From the NCBI RefSeq assembly GCF_025685415.1, contig NZ_JAGSYB010000001.1:3720001-3784000 (forward strand): a stretch of DNA of 64,000 nt, read 5' to 3'. The number at the start of each line of letters is the position of its first letter. Positions within the stretch are counted from its first letter, which is position 1. A program made the translations under genes and the position numbers. Of this stretch, positions 30,334 to 40,100 are shown in pieces. This stretch comes from Terriglobus aquaticus. Lineage in GTDB: Bacteria > Acidobacteriota > Terriglobia > Terriglobales > Acidobacteriaceae. Below the pieces are notes generated by a model, which saw only the letters and a list, made by a program, of their open reading frames with translations, was not told where the DNA came from and did not search any database.

Positions 30334-31343
30334 CGGCTCAGGGACCACCTTGGGAAGACGAATAGAAAGCGTGCATGCAGATCGTCGCGGTGGTGATAGA
30401 CCCAACCTCCAAACAGCACTGCGGCCAGCGAAGGAAGCAGCAACTGCACCGTCTTGCCTGTCAGGTGCACGTGCAACAGCAGGGTGCGCACCGCTACCTG
30501 GGCGTACGGCGCCAGCAGAAAAATGCCAATGGAGGCCTGGCCACACCAGGCGAGCCAGTGTCCGCCATCGGTTCCGTCGACGACGCGGGCGGCGAGCAGC
30601 AGCATGCCTGTACCCGCCAGCGCCAGCAGCAGCGAGCCGAAGTAGTTCCACTCCCAATGACGGGCTGTGCCGTGCCAGATCAGCCAGGCGATGCTCGCCG
30701 CCAGCACCGAAGAAATGACCCGCGGTATGCGCACGACCTGCTGCACTCTTCCTCCAACGATCGCGCCCAGGATGACCATGGGCAGGAAGAAAAGCCCCGC
30801 AGCGACGAAGTTGATCGGGATTGCCAGGCAGTACTTGCGCACTACTAGCGAAATGGCTAATAGCAGGATCATGGGCACAGAGACGGGCAGACTGATCACG
30901 ATCGCGAACACAGCAAGCGCGAAGAACAGCGTGGGCAAGAACCACGCACCCGCCGCGGTGAAAAACGTCCAGGCGACCGCGGTCCACGCAGGCTGAAGTT
31001 TGTGGGTGACGTGTGCGCCCACGCGGAAGATCACCAGGTTCAGCAGCTCAAACAAGAAATAAGGCCATAGCAGGGTCGAAACACGGTCCCGCAGAAATCG
31101 AGGCAGTCCGCGTTTGCGCAGACTGCCGGTGGCAAACAGTCCAGCCAGGAAGAAAAACGCCGGCATGTGAAAGCTGTACATCCACTCATAGATCCGTACA
31201 TCCAGGCTGGATCCCTGCCACAAGCCGCGGCTCGTCATCCCCTGACTGGTATGGCCGATCACGACCAGGATGATGGCCAGTCCGCGCGCCGCGTCGATCA
31301 ACTCCGAGCGCGCCGCCGGCTCGCCGGCTGTAACAGGCTGCAT
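30330..31343 (-). CDS. Acyltransferase family 3 / fucose 4-O-acetylase-like membrane protein (337 aa)
   Basis: A second acyltransferase-3 family protein, similar in layout to the fucose 4-O-acetylase group. ELIDAARGLAIILVVIGHT carries the conserved His in TM1, and YSFHMPAFFFLAGLFATGS is a second family motif. About ten membrane segments are visible and there is no periplasmic SGNH domain. ATG at 31343 lies eight bases after the upstream CRTAC1 stop, and a possible weak ribosome site overlaps that stop. It is coupled to the downstream acyltransferase by a four-base overlap. Confidence 0.85.
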   Translation of the reverse strand: MQPVTAGEPAARSELIDAARGLAIILVVIGHTSQGMTSRGLWQGSSLDVRIYEWMYSFHMPAFFFLAGLFATGSLRKRGLPRFLRDRVSTLLWPYFLFELLNLVIFRVGAHVTHKLQPAWTAVAWTFFTAAGAWFLPTLFFALAVFAIVISLPVSVPMILLLAISLVVRKYCLAIPINFVAAGLFFLPMVILGAIVGGRVQQVVRIPRVISSVLAASIAWLIWHGTARHWEWNYFGSLLLALAGTGMLLLAARVVDGTDGGHWLAWCGQASIGIFLLAPYAQVAVRTLLLHVHLTGKTVQLLLPSLAAVLFGGWVYHHRDDLHARFLFVFPRWSLSR

Positions 31344-31352
31344 ACTCTAACG

Positions 31353-33230
31353 CTAACGCCTCGGACCGTTCATATCGACGGATCGCAGGATTTTGCCGCC
31401 CTCCTGCACCACGTAAAGCTTGTTCGCAGCCAGGGCCTTCAACGAGTCGCGCGCCCCGCTGGGCCAATGAATCTCAACATCGGCCGTTGCAGCCGAACCC
31501 AGGCCGAAGTGGACGCGGGGATCGTTTTGGGAGAAGTAGCTGCCGCCGCTGCGCACCTCGTCGATCTGTTTCAGCGGAGCTTTCGACGCGGGATCGTATT
31601 GCGTCCCGGTCTGTGCGGTCACGGTCAGGCGTGCGCCAATGCCGCTGCGATTGCTCTTCGTTCCGACCAGCCGCAGCTTTAGGAAGTTCACGTTCTTTGC
31701 GTCGGCGGTGCGGTCACATCGCAGCAGTTGCGGCGGCGCGTTCACGCAGTTCACCACCACGTCGATGTCGCCGTCATTATCAAAGTCTCCAAAGGCGCAA
31801 CCGCGTGCCGGCACGCTGGCGGTAATGCCGGAGCCCGCACGGTCGGTCACCTCCTCAAATTGGCCGTCGCGAAGGTTGCGGTACACGTACTTGTGCTCGG
31901 CATACGGCGAGTCGATGTGCGTGCCGTCCACCTCCGGGTACACGTGGCCGTTGCTCATGAACAGGTCAGGCCACCCATCGTTATCCGGATCGAAGAAGCC
32001 CACGCCCCAACCGAGAAAGCGGGTGTTCACGCCCAGCCCGCTCAGGTAGGTGTGGTCTTCGAAGTTGCCATCACCCAGATTCTGGTAGAGCGAGTCGGTA
32101 TCGCCGGCGAAGTTCGTCTTCACGATGTCGAGCAGGCCGTCACGATTGAAGTCGCCCACGCTCACGCCCATACCCGCCTGGGGCCGGCCGTCGGGCGAGT
32201 ACGCAATGCCGCTCTCAATCGCTTCGTCCTTGAAGGTGCCGTCCTTCTGGTTGTGGTAGAAGGTCGCCGCGGTGGAATCGTTCGCAACGTAAATGTCCGG
32301 CCAGCCGTCGTTGTCCAGATCGGCCACGCTCACGCTCAGAGCGTATGTGCCGATCGTGTTCAGCATGCCCGCTCTCTCACTCACGTCAGAGAAGGTGCCG
32401 TCGCCGTTGTTGCGGTACAGGATGTTCTTGCCGCCGTTGAGCCCGGGCGGGCCGCAGGCCACCTGGATGCCCTTATACGCGCAACCGGCCGCTTCCGGCA
32501 GTGGCGCGGTCTTGATGTCGAAGTCGATGTAGTTCGCGACAAACAGATCGAGATGACCGTCGCGGTCGTAGTCGAGAAACGCGCATCCGGTGTTCCAGCG
32601 CGTTGTCTTCTGTGAAAGGCCCGCTTTCGCCGTCACGTCGGTAAAGGTGCCGTCCCCGTGACTCTTGTAGAGCACGTTCTGGCCGTAATACGTGACGAAC
32701 AGATCGTCCAGGCCGTCGTTGTCGTAATCGCCAACGCAGCAGCCCTGGCCCCAACCCGTGCGAGTCATGCCGCTCTTCGCGGTGACGTCGGTAAAGGTAC
32801 CGTCGCGATTGTTCTTGAACAGCCGCGACATCGGTTCCTGTCCCTTTGGAAAGCCCTCAATGCGGCTGCCGTTCACCAGGAAGATGTCGACCCAGTCATC
32901 GTGATCGAAGTCGTAGAAAGCCACGCCGCATCCCGTGGTCTCCAGCAGGTAGCGATTCTTGTGTTCGCCACCATAGATGGTCTTCGCGTTCAAGCCGCTT
33001 TGCTTCGCCACGTCCAGAAAGGTGTAGCCCAGGGGGGCGCCCAGAACGGGCGACGGGTTCAGCTTGGCGGCGCGTGGCTTCACGTCGTAGGCCTGGCGCG
33101 AGTTGCCCGACGGCGCCTGTTGCTGCGGCCCCATCTGCGCGGGCATCGCCAGCGACAGCACATCTTCCAGGGAAAGCACCAGCGCGGTGCGGGACAACGA
33201 CTTCAGAAATCTTCTGCGGTCAGCCCGCAT
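31353..33230 (-). CDS. Tat-exported CRTAC1 (FG-GAP/ASPIC-UnbV) protein (625 aa)
   Basis: A predicted periplasmic beta-propeller. The start MRADRRRFLKSLSRTAL is a textbook twin-arginine signal (RRRFLK). Six or seven FG-GAP-like repeats follow with the calcium-binding D-x-D-x-D(G)D form, for example DFDHDDWVDIFLVNG, DYDNDGLDDLFVTYY, DLDNDGWPDIYVAND and DFNRDGLLDIVKT. The C-terminal ASPIC/UnbV domain ends with RSGGSYFSQNDPRVHFGLG. Such proteins are often found with cytochromes or TPR proteins in acidobacteria and their function is unknown. A Shine-Dalgarno GAGGTG precedes the ATG at 33230. It follows the TPR gene by 108 bases on the same strand. Confidence 0.88.
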   Translation of the reverse strand: MRADRRRFLKSLSRTALVLSLEDVLSLAMPAQMGPQQQAPSGNSRQAYDVKPRAAKLNPSPVLGAPLGYTFLDVAKQSGLNAKTIYGGEHKNRYLLETTGCGVAFYDFDHDDWVDIFLVNGSRIEGFPKGQEPMSRLFKNNRDGTFTDVTAKSGMTRTGWGQGCCVGDYDNDGLDDLFVTYYGQNVLYKSHGDGTFTDVTAKAGLSQKTTRWNTGCAFLDYDRDGHLDLFVANYIDFDIKTAPLPEAAGCAYKGIQVACGPPGLNGGKNILYRNNGDGTFSDVSERAGMLNTIGTYALSVSVADLDNDGWPDIYVANDSTAATFYHNQKDGTFKDEAIESGIAYSPDGRPQAGMGVSVGDFNRDGLLDIVKTNFAGDTDSLYQNLGDGNFEDHTYLSGLGVNTRFLGWGVGFFDPDNDGWPDLFMSNGHVYPEVDGTHIDSPYAEHKYVYRNLRDGQFEEVTDRAGSGITASVPARGCAFGDFDNDGDIDVVVNCVNAPPQLLRCDRTADAKNVNFLKLRLVGTKSNRSGIGARLTVTAQTGTQYDPASKAPLKQIDEVRSGGSYFSQNDPRVHFGLGSAATADVEIHWPSGARDSLKALAANKLYVVQEGGKILRSVDMNGPRR

Positions 33231-33338
33231 CCACCCACCTCAAATCCCACACCGTTCGCATGGGCAGTATAGAAACCGGCGCAACGCGGCGGCAATGCTG
33301 CTTAAACAGTGGAGTGCATCCGCCGTGCTGCGGAAGCT

Positions 33339-35117
33339 CTACTGCTTGCTTTGCAGAGCCTTGCCCCGCGCCCGCTCCACGTCCGCCTCGGCCTTCGCAC
33401 CTAGGTGGTCCAGCGCATCGGCCAGAGCAAGGTGTGGGGCGGCATCGGTTGGGTCGGCGGCAATCGCGTTGCGAAACTGAGTACTGGCCTCGGCAAACTG
33501 GCCGCGTTGCAACAGAACGTTGCCGCTATCCAGGGCGAAGCGCTCCTTCTGCTTTGCGGTGGCGGCTCGGCTCAACTCGGCCGCCTGCTTCCGCTCGGCC
33601 GCCGCGCCCTCGCGATCGCCTAACTCGATCAGCACGCTGGCCAGATTCACATGATTGCCTGGCTGGCCCGGGTCCAGCGCAACGGCGCGGCGCAGGGCCT
33701 CGGCAGCCTCCTTCGGCTTGCCGTCCTGCTTCAGCACCGAGCCCAGCATGCCCCACATCTCTCCGTTGTCGGGCCGCAGCGCCACCGCCTGCTGCAGCGC
33801 ACTGGCAGCCTTGCTGAAGTCACCCTGCTGCATGTACAGCACACCCAGCGAATAGGGTGCGTCCGCAAGCTGCGGATCCAGCGAACGCGCCTTCTCAAAC
33901 GCCGCGATCGACTCTGCAAAGTGATCCTTCAACTTGTAGGCAAGGCCCAGGTCGTAGGCGATTTGCGCGCTATTCGGGTCCAGTGCGCTGCTCCGGGCGA
34001 ACTCGGCAATCGCGTTGTCCAGGTCGCTCTGCTGCAGGTACGCGACACCCAGGTCCTGGTGCAGCGTGGCATCGTTGGGTGCCAGCTTGACCGCGCGCGT
34101 GTACAGCGGCAGCGCCTCGCGCGCTTTGCCGGTTTGCACCAGCGCCAGGCCATAGTTGGTCAAAATGTCGGGGTCGTCAGGCCGTGCCGTGAGAGCCTGC
34201 GCGAAGAGGGGCACGGCCTCCTGATTGCGGCCCAGGCTTTCCAGCGTCAACGCCAGCTGATAGGCCGCCTGGCTGTTCCGCGGATCCTGCTCGAGCGCGT
34301 GGCGCAGCGTCGCGAGCGCACCTGCTTCGTCGCCAGCCTGGAACTGGGCGGAACCCAACTGAATCTGGATCGCCGTGTTGTTCGGCCGCAGCGATGCTGC
34401 CTGCTGCAACAGGGAGAGCGCGTCCGTCGCGCGGCCCTCATCTACCAGGTCTGCACCAAGGTGCAGCAGAATGGCTGCCAGAGTGTCGGAACCGGCCGGT
34501 GCTGCGGCAAGCGCTGCCCGAAAGTGCGGCTCGGCCTCGGCAAAATGCTTCTGTTGCGCCAGCAGAATGCCCTCAGCATCCTGCAGCGTGGGGTCGCTCG
34601 GCGCCGCGGCCAGTGCGGCCTCCAGCGTCTGCGCCGCGTCCGCGGGCTGCTGCTTCGCCATGTAGAGCTGCGCGAGCGCGATCGAGGAATCCGGCGGCAA
34701 CGCCGTTCCGTGTTGCGTTCGCCACGCCTGCAGCGCGGTGATCCCTTCCTCAACCTGCGCCGAGGTTCCCGCGGAGGTGCCCAGCACGGCCGCCGACGCC
34801 GTGCCTAGGTTCAACTGCGCTGCGCCATCGTTCGGATCCATCTGCAGGGCTCGCCGCAGTTCCGGCAGGGCATCGCCGCTGCGGCCTTCCTGCACCAGGA
34901 CGGCGCCCAGCGCGCTGTGGCCGGCCGCAATACCCGGAGCAAGCCGAACCACGGCACGGAATTTTTGCTCCGCCAAGGTCAATTGATGAGCCTGGGTAGC
35001 CGCAACGCCTTCGCGGAACGCCTTACCGGCCGCGTCCACGCCAGTCTGCGCCGATCCCGCGGCACAGGAGGCGGTCAGGACCAGTAGAGAAAGGCGGCGG
35101 AGCGTCACGGCTCCCAT
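33339..35117 (-). CDS. Secreted TPR-repeat protein (592 aa)
   Basis: A Sec signal peptide (MGAVTLRRLSLLVLTASCAAG) is followed by about fourteen 34-residue tetratricopeptide repeats. Repeats are recognisable by the recurring A..LG..L...G....A...L..A....P pattern from about residue 30 to the end (for example DLGVAYLQQSDLDNAIAEFA and YSLGVLYMQQGDFSKAASAL). TPRs are scaffolds for protein-protein interaction. No catalytic domain is present. It precedes the Tat-exported CRTAC1 gene and probably shares its message. TPR-CRTAC1 pairing suggests a periplasmic complex. The start at 35117 has no clear Shine-Dalgarno sequence. Confidence 0.85.
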   Translation of the reverse strand: MGAVTLRRLSLLVLTASCAAGSAQTGVDAAGKAFREGVAATQAHQLTLAEQKFRAVVRLAPGIAAGHSALGAVLVQEGRSGDALPELRRALQMDPNDGAAQLNLGTASAAVLGTSAGTSAQVEEGITALQAWRTQHGTALPPDSSIALAQLYMAKQQPADAAQTLEAALAAAPSDPTLQDAEGILLAQQKHFAEAEPHFRAALAAAPAGSDTLAAILLHLGADLVDEGRATDALSLLQQAASLRPNNTAIQIQLGSAQFQAGDEAGALATLRHALEQDPRNSQAAYQLALTLESLGRNQEAVPLFAQALTARPDDPDILTNYGLALVQTGKAREALPLYTRAVKLAPNDATLHQDLGVAYLQQSDLDNAIAEFARSSALDPNSAQIAYDLGLAYKLKDHFAESIAAFEKARSLDPQLADAPYSLGVLYMQQGDFSKAASALQQAVALRPDNGEMWGMLGSVLKQDGKPKEAAEALRRAVALDPGQPGNHVNLASVLIELGDREGAAAERKQAAELSRAATAKQKERFALDSGNVLLQRGQFAEASTQFRNAIAADPTDAAPHLALADALDHLGAKAEADVERARGKALQSKQ

Positions 35118-35136
35118 GGTAGCCCGGCAGGCTGGG

Positions 35137-35697
35137 TCAGCGTGGCGATAGGGTGGCGTACTGCCGCCCCAGGTAGAGCCGGAATCCGCTGCCCTCTGCC
35201 GTCATCTGCAAGGGGCGGGGCCGCCGCAGTTCCTTGTCCTCCGTCACAGCGGTCCGGCCAATCTCGTTTCCGGCCACGTCCAGCAGGACAAAGTTGTTGT
35301 CGCTCAGAAAGCCGCCGCCGTAGATGCCGGGTTGCACCGTTAGCGTGCCCACGGTCAGCGGCAGCTCCGTAACGAAGTAGAACTGGTACTTCTCGCGGAC
35401 CCCGGTCGAGTAGCCGGAGGTGTCCACCAGGCCCGCCCAGACCATGCGCCCCGCCGCATTGCGGAATCCAGCGCTGTTGCGTAGCTGCAGCGGAGCACTC
35501 TGGCCGCTGAAAAAGACAGTGGCCGGCAGAAGCCGCTCCAGGTCAGCAGGCGACAGCAGCCCTGTGGCCGTGGTGGAAACCTGTGGTGCGGACGCCATCT
35601 GGACGGGAAAGCCGGCAGGGAACGCCGGGGCTGCTGGCCCGGCAGATGGGAGCGCGGCCAAGGAACCCGCCAGCAGGAACGAAGTGAAGAAATGCAT
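35137..35697 (-). CDS. Secreted protein of unknown function (186 aa)
   Basis: I do not recognise the family. The chosen ATG at 35697 follows AAAGGA and opens with a signal peptide (MHFFTSFLLAGSLAALPSAG). The mature protein is about 160 residues with a SADLERLLPATVFFSGQ segment, then beta-rich stretches (KYQFYFVTELPLTVGTLTVQ, GFLSDNNFVLLDVAG) and a final GFRLYLGRQYATLS. No cysteines occur after the signal, and there are no obvious metal or catalytic motifs. It lies 19 bases upstream of the TPR gene start and is probably co-transcribed. An open frame to 35871 is rejected as it lacks a signal. Confidence 0.6.
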   Translation of the reverse strand: MHFFTSFLLAGSLAALPSAGPAAPAFPAGFPVQMASAPQVSTTATGLLSPADLERLLPATVFFSGQSAPLQLRNSAGFRNAAGRMVWAGLVDTSGYSTGVREKYQFYFVTELPLTVGTLTVQPGIYGGGFLSDNNFVLLDVAGNEIGRTAVTEDKELRRPRPLQMTAEGSGFRLYLGRQYATLSPR

Positions 35698-35923
35698 GAG
35701 GAATGAATCCTTTGGGGCGGAGCCACAGCCCGCGACACATCGTTCCACGAGATCGGAGCCTCGCGCAAGCTTTCCCGTCCCACCCGCACGGCCCCTCTGC
35801 TGTTTTCTGAAACCGATGTCACGTCGGGGCATCCCATAACGGAGCCGGACAATGAAAGTGGTAGCCCACAACGGTACGACCGGGGGGTGCGATCCGCTTG
35901 TTTACGTGGTTGTGAGGTGGGTT

Positions 35924-37030
35924 TTGCTAGTAAATCAGGTGTGTTCTCGTGTTCACCGCGTTCTTGTGGCGCTTGCAGCCGCGGGCGTCGTGCTGCTGTC
36001 TGCGGGTTGCCACCGCGAAGCGCCTCCGGCGGCAGCGGCGGCCATGCAGGCCATGCCGGTGCAGGTATCGCCGGTGCAGCCGACGAACGTGCCGGAATCC
36101 GATACGTACGTGGCGACGGTCAAGAGCCGCCGGTCCTCCACCATGCAGCCCCAGGTAGACGGCAACGTCACCAAGATCCTGGTCAAGAGCGGCGACCACG
36201 TCCGGCCCGGCCAGGTGCTCATGCAGATCGACCCGCTGAAGCAGGTTGCGGCCGTGCAGGCCCAGCAGGCAGCCGAGATCCAGACGCGCGCCCAGTTCCA
36301 GTACAACCAGAGCGACCTGCAGCGCCAGAAGCAGCTGTTTGAAGCGGGCGTGATCAGCCGCCAGGCCTACGACCAGGCTGTCCAGAACATGGGCACGTCG
36401 CAGGGCGCGTTCACCGCTTCGCAGGCGCAGACCTCGACCCAGCGCACCCTGCTCAGCTACTACCAGATTCGTGCACCATTTGCCGGTGTCGTGGGCGACA
36501 TCCCCGTTCACATCGGCGATTACGTCTCGCCGACCACGCTGCTGACCACCGTGGACCAGGTGACCGACCTGGAGGCTTACATCTACCTGCCCACCGACCG
36601 CGCTGCGGATGCGAAGACCGGGTTGCCGGTCGAGCTGCTGAACGAAGATGGCAAGAAGCTGGCCTCCTCCAGCATCTACTTCGTCTCGCCCGAGGTCGAT
36701 AACGGCCTTCAAGGCATCCTGGCCAAGGCGCCGGTGCCTGCGAACAGCAACCTGCGCAACGGCCAGATCCTGAATGCTCGGGTCACCTGGCAAACCCGCA
36801 ACGCCCCCGTCGTGCCGGTGCTTGCGGTCACGCGCATCGGCGGCCTGCCGTTCGTCTTCGTCGCGCAGCCGTCAGGCAACGGGTTCATCGCGCACCAGAA
36901 GAACGTGCAGCTCGGCGAGCCGGTCGGCAACAACTACCCCGTTCTGGGTGGCCTCTCGCAGGGAGACAAGGTCATCGTCTCCGGTCTGCAGATGCTGCAG
37001 GAAGGCATGCCGGTGAAGCCGCTCGGATAG
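35924..37030 (+). CDS. RND efflux periplasmic adaptor lipoprotein (368 aa)
   Basis: Membrane-fusion adaptor for the RND pump encoded next. A lipobox (VVLLSAGC) at the end of the signal peptide marks a lipoprotein. The biotinyl-lipoyl half-motif VDGNVTKILVKSGDHVRPGQ precedes an alpha-helical hairpin rich in Gln/Ala. The returning half-motif is YYQIRAPFAGVVGDIPVHIG. A beta-barrel and a membrane-proximal domain then end in LQEGMPVKP. Start codon uncertain: TTG at 35924 has GAGG upstream, GTG at 35939 is an alternative, and the ATG at 35852 would add 24 unlikely residues. Confidence 0.9.
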   Translation: MLVNQVCSRVHRVLVALAAAGVVLLSAGCHREAPPAAAAAMQAMPVQVSPVQPTNVPESDTYVATVKSRRSSTMQPQVDGNVTKILVKSGDHVRPGQVLMQIDPLKQVAAVQAQQAAEIQTRAQFQYNQSDLQRQKQLFEAGVISRQAYDQAVQNMGTSQGAFTASQAQTSTQRTLLSYYQIRAPFAGVVGDIPVHIGDYVSPTTLLTTVDQVTDLEAYIYLPTDRAADAKTGLPVELLNEDGKKLASSSIYFVSPEVDNGLQGILAKAPVPANSNLRNGQILNARVTWQTRNAPVVPVLAVTRIGGLPFVFVAQPSGNGFIAHQKNVQLGEPVGNNYPVLGGLSQGDKVIVSGLQMLQEGMPVKPLG

Positions 37031-37115
37031 CGGCTTTCCTCCACGCACGGTCCACCCTCTGATCTGTGCCGCCATGGCACACCCCTTGTACTGCCGCCGC
37101 TAAGAGAGTTTCCGC

Positions 37116-40100
37116 ATGGTTGAGTTTTTCATCCGACGTCCCATCTTCGCCACGGTCTGCGCTCTGCTGATCATCCTGGCTGGCGCGGTGTCGGTGCCGT
37201 CCATTCCGATTTCGCTGTATCCGCAGCTCGCACCGCCGCAGGTGGTCGTCGCCTGTAACTACGTTGGCGCCAACTCTTCTACCGTCGAATCGGCCGTCAC
37301 CATTCCGTTGGAAACCGCGATCAACGGCGTCGAAGGCATGCGGTACATGAGTTCCACTAGCTCCAACGACGGCACCAGCACCATCACCATCACCTTCCAG
37401 ACCGGCTACGACCTGTCCATCGCCGCCGTCGACGTGCAGAACCGCGTCGCCACGGCACAGGGCCGCCTGCCTGCCACGGTCAACAACACCGGCATCAGCA
37501 TCACCAAGGCCAACAGCAACTTCGTTCTTGCCGCCGGCTTCTTCTCGCCGGATAAGAGCCTGTCGCAGGCCTTCATCAGTAACTACCTGGACGTCTACGT
37601 CTCGGACGCACTGAAGCGCGTTCCCGGCGTGGGCGCGGTCGTCATCTTCGGCGAGCGCAAGTACGCAATGCGCATCTGGCTTGACCCGTCGCAGTTGGCT
37701 GCCCGTGGTCTGACCGCGCTGGACGTGCAGAACGCACTGCAGGAACAGAACGTGGAAGTTGCGGCCGGTCAGCTTGGCCAGCCTCCCAGCGTCAAGGGCC
37801 AGCAATACGCGATGGCTGTCCGCGTTGTGGGCCGTCTTACGGACCCGCGTGAGTTCGACAACATCATCCTGAAGAACGCGACGGGAACCGGCGGCACGGT
37901 GAACAGCAATGGCACGGCAAACAGCGGCCTGGTGCTGCTGCGTGACGTGGGCCACGCTGAAGTCGGCGCCGAAAATTACAACACCGATCTTCAATTCAAC
38001 TTCGGCAACCAGGGTGGCGAGGCCATCGGTCTCGGCATTCAGCAGCTCTCCAATGCCAACGCACTCGATGTGGAACGGCAGTGCCTGGCTGTGCTCGCCG
38101 AGCTGCAAAAGCAGTTCCCGCCGGGCATGAAGGGCGTCGTCGCCGTCGACACCACGACCGTCGTTTCCGACTCGATCAAGGAAGTGCGCTCGACCATCAT
38201 CGAGGCGATCATCATCGTCATCCTGGTGATCTTCCTCTTCCTGCAGGACTGGCGATCCACGGTCATCCCGTCGATCACTATCCCGGTTTCGCTCATCGGA
38301 ACGTTCGCCTTCATCAAGGTCTTCGGCTTCTCCATCAATTCGCTTACGCTCTTCGGCATCACGCTGGCCACCGGGTTGGTGGTCGACGACGCCATCGTCG
38401 TGATTGAAAACGTGCAGCGCCACCTGGAAGAGGGCGTCGCCGACTCTCGCAAGGCGACCAGCATTGCCATGTCCGAGGTGACCTCTGCCGTGATCGCGAC
38501 CTCGCTGGTGCTCATCAGCGTGTTTGTGCCGGTCAGCTTCTTTCCGGGCACCACGGGCATTTTGTACAAGCAGTTCTCTCTGACGATCGCCTTCTCCATC
38601 GCGATCTCCGCGTTCAACGCGCTTACACTCACGCCAGCGTTGTCGGCCATCCTGCTGCACCGGGACAAGCAGCTTCTGCCGAACATCCTCAAGCCGATCA
38701 GCTTCGTCCTGCAGAAGCCGGTGGGCTGGTTTGAAACCGGTCTGCAGCGCGTGATTAAGGCATATGCGCGCATCGTGACCTTTGTGGTCGCTCACCGCTA
38801 CGTTCTGCTGCTGCTCTTCGTCGTGCTTCTGGGCGCAACGGTCTTCATCTACAACGCCGTGCCAACGGCCTTCGTTCCGCAGGAAGACCAGGGTTACTTC
38901 CTTGTGATCGTGCAGACGCCCCCGGGCGCATCGCTGGACTACACGCGTGACGTCGCGGCAAAGGGCGCGGCCCTCATTCGGCAAGACGACGACGTGTTCG
39001 GCACCTTCTCCGTCATGGGCTTCTCGCTGGCCGGTGGATCGTCTCCGAACTCGGGCATCATCTTCGCTCCGCTAAAGCCGGTGGATGAGCGTACGAAGAA
39101 GGGTGCCGGCCACGATGCCGCCTCCATCGTCGGCCGCATCCGTCCCCAGCTCTTCGGTGTTCCCGGCGGTGTCCTGTTCGCCACGGAGCCGCCCGCCATC
39201 CAGGGCATCGGCACCGTCGGCGGCTTCCAGTTCATCCTGCAGGACCAGGGCCGCAACACCTTCGCCGACATCGATCGTGTCGCTCACCTCGCCGTGGCCC
39301 GCTCGACTGCGCCCACCTCCGGCCTGGTCGGTCTGAATACGCAGTTCACCGCAAACGACCCACAGCTCTTCGTCACCATCGATCGTGAAAAGGCGAAGGC
39401 CATGAGTGTTCCGCTGTCGCAGATCACCACTGCGATGGGCGTCTACATGGGGTCCGCGTACATCAACGACTTCGACTTCAACAACCGGTCATACCGCGTC
39501 TACATCCAGGCCGATCAACAGTTCCGCCGCAACGCATCCGACCTGCGCCAGTTCTACGTAAAGAGCGACGCCGGCCAGATGATTCCGTTGGACAACCTGG
39601 TGGCGTTGAAGGAAACCAGCGGTCCGCAGGTCATCAACCACTACAACATCTTCCGCTCGGCGGAAATCGACGGTTCACCGGCTCCGGGCCAGTCCTCCGG
39701 TCAGGGTCTGGACAACATGGTCAAGCTGTTCAACCAGGTCAAGATGCCGGGCATGATGTACTCGTGGACCGGCCTGGCGCTGGAAGAAACGGAATCGGCC
39801 GGCAAGACGGCGATTATCTTCGGCCTGGGCATCCTAGTGGTCTACCTCACGCTGGCTGCGCAGTACGAGAGCTTCGCCCTGCCGTTCATCATTCTGCTCG
39901 CCGTGCCGACCGCCATCCTGGGTGCACTCGGCCTGGTGTCTCTGCGCGGCCTTACGGACGACGTGTACGTGCAGATCGGCATGGTCATGCTAATCGGCCT
40001 GTCGGCAAAGAACTCGATTCTGATCGTCGAGTTCGCTGAGGAGATCCGCCACAAGGGTGCCAGCGTCATCGACGCCGCGATCCAGGCCTCGGAACTCCGG

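Noticed and set aside
36972-38984. 670-residue minus-strand frame over the RND permease
   Set aside because: Antisense reading of a well-supported conserved gene with Arg/Asp/His-biased composition.
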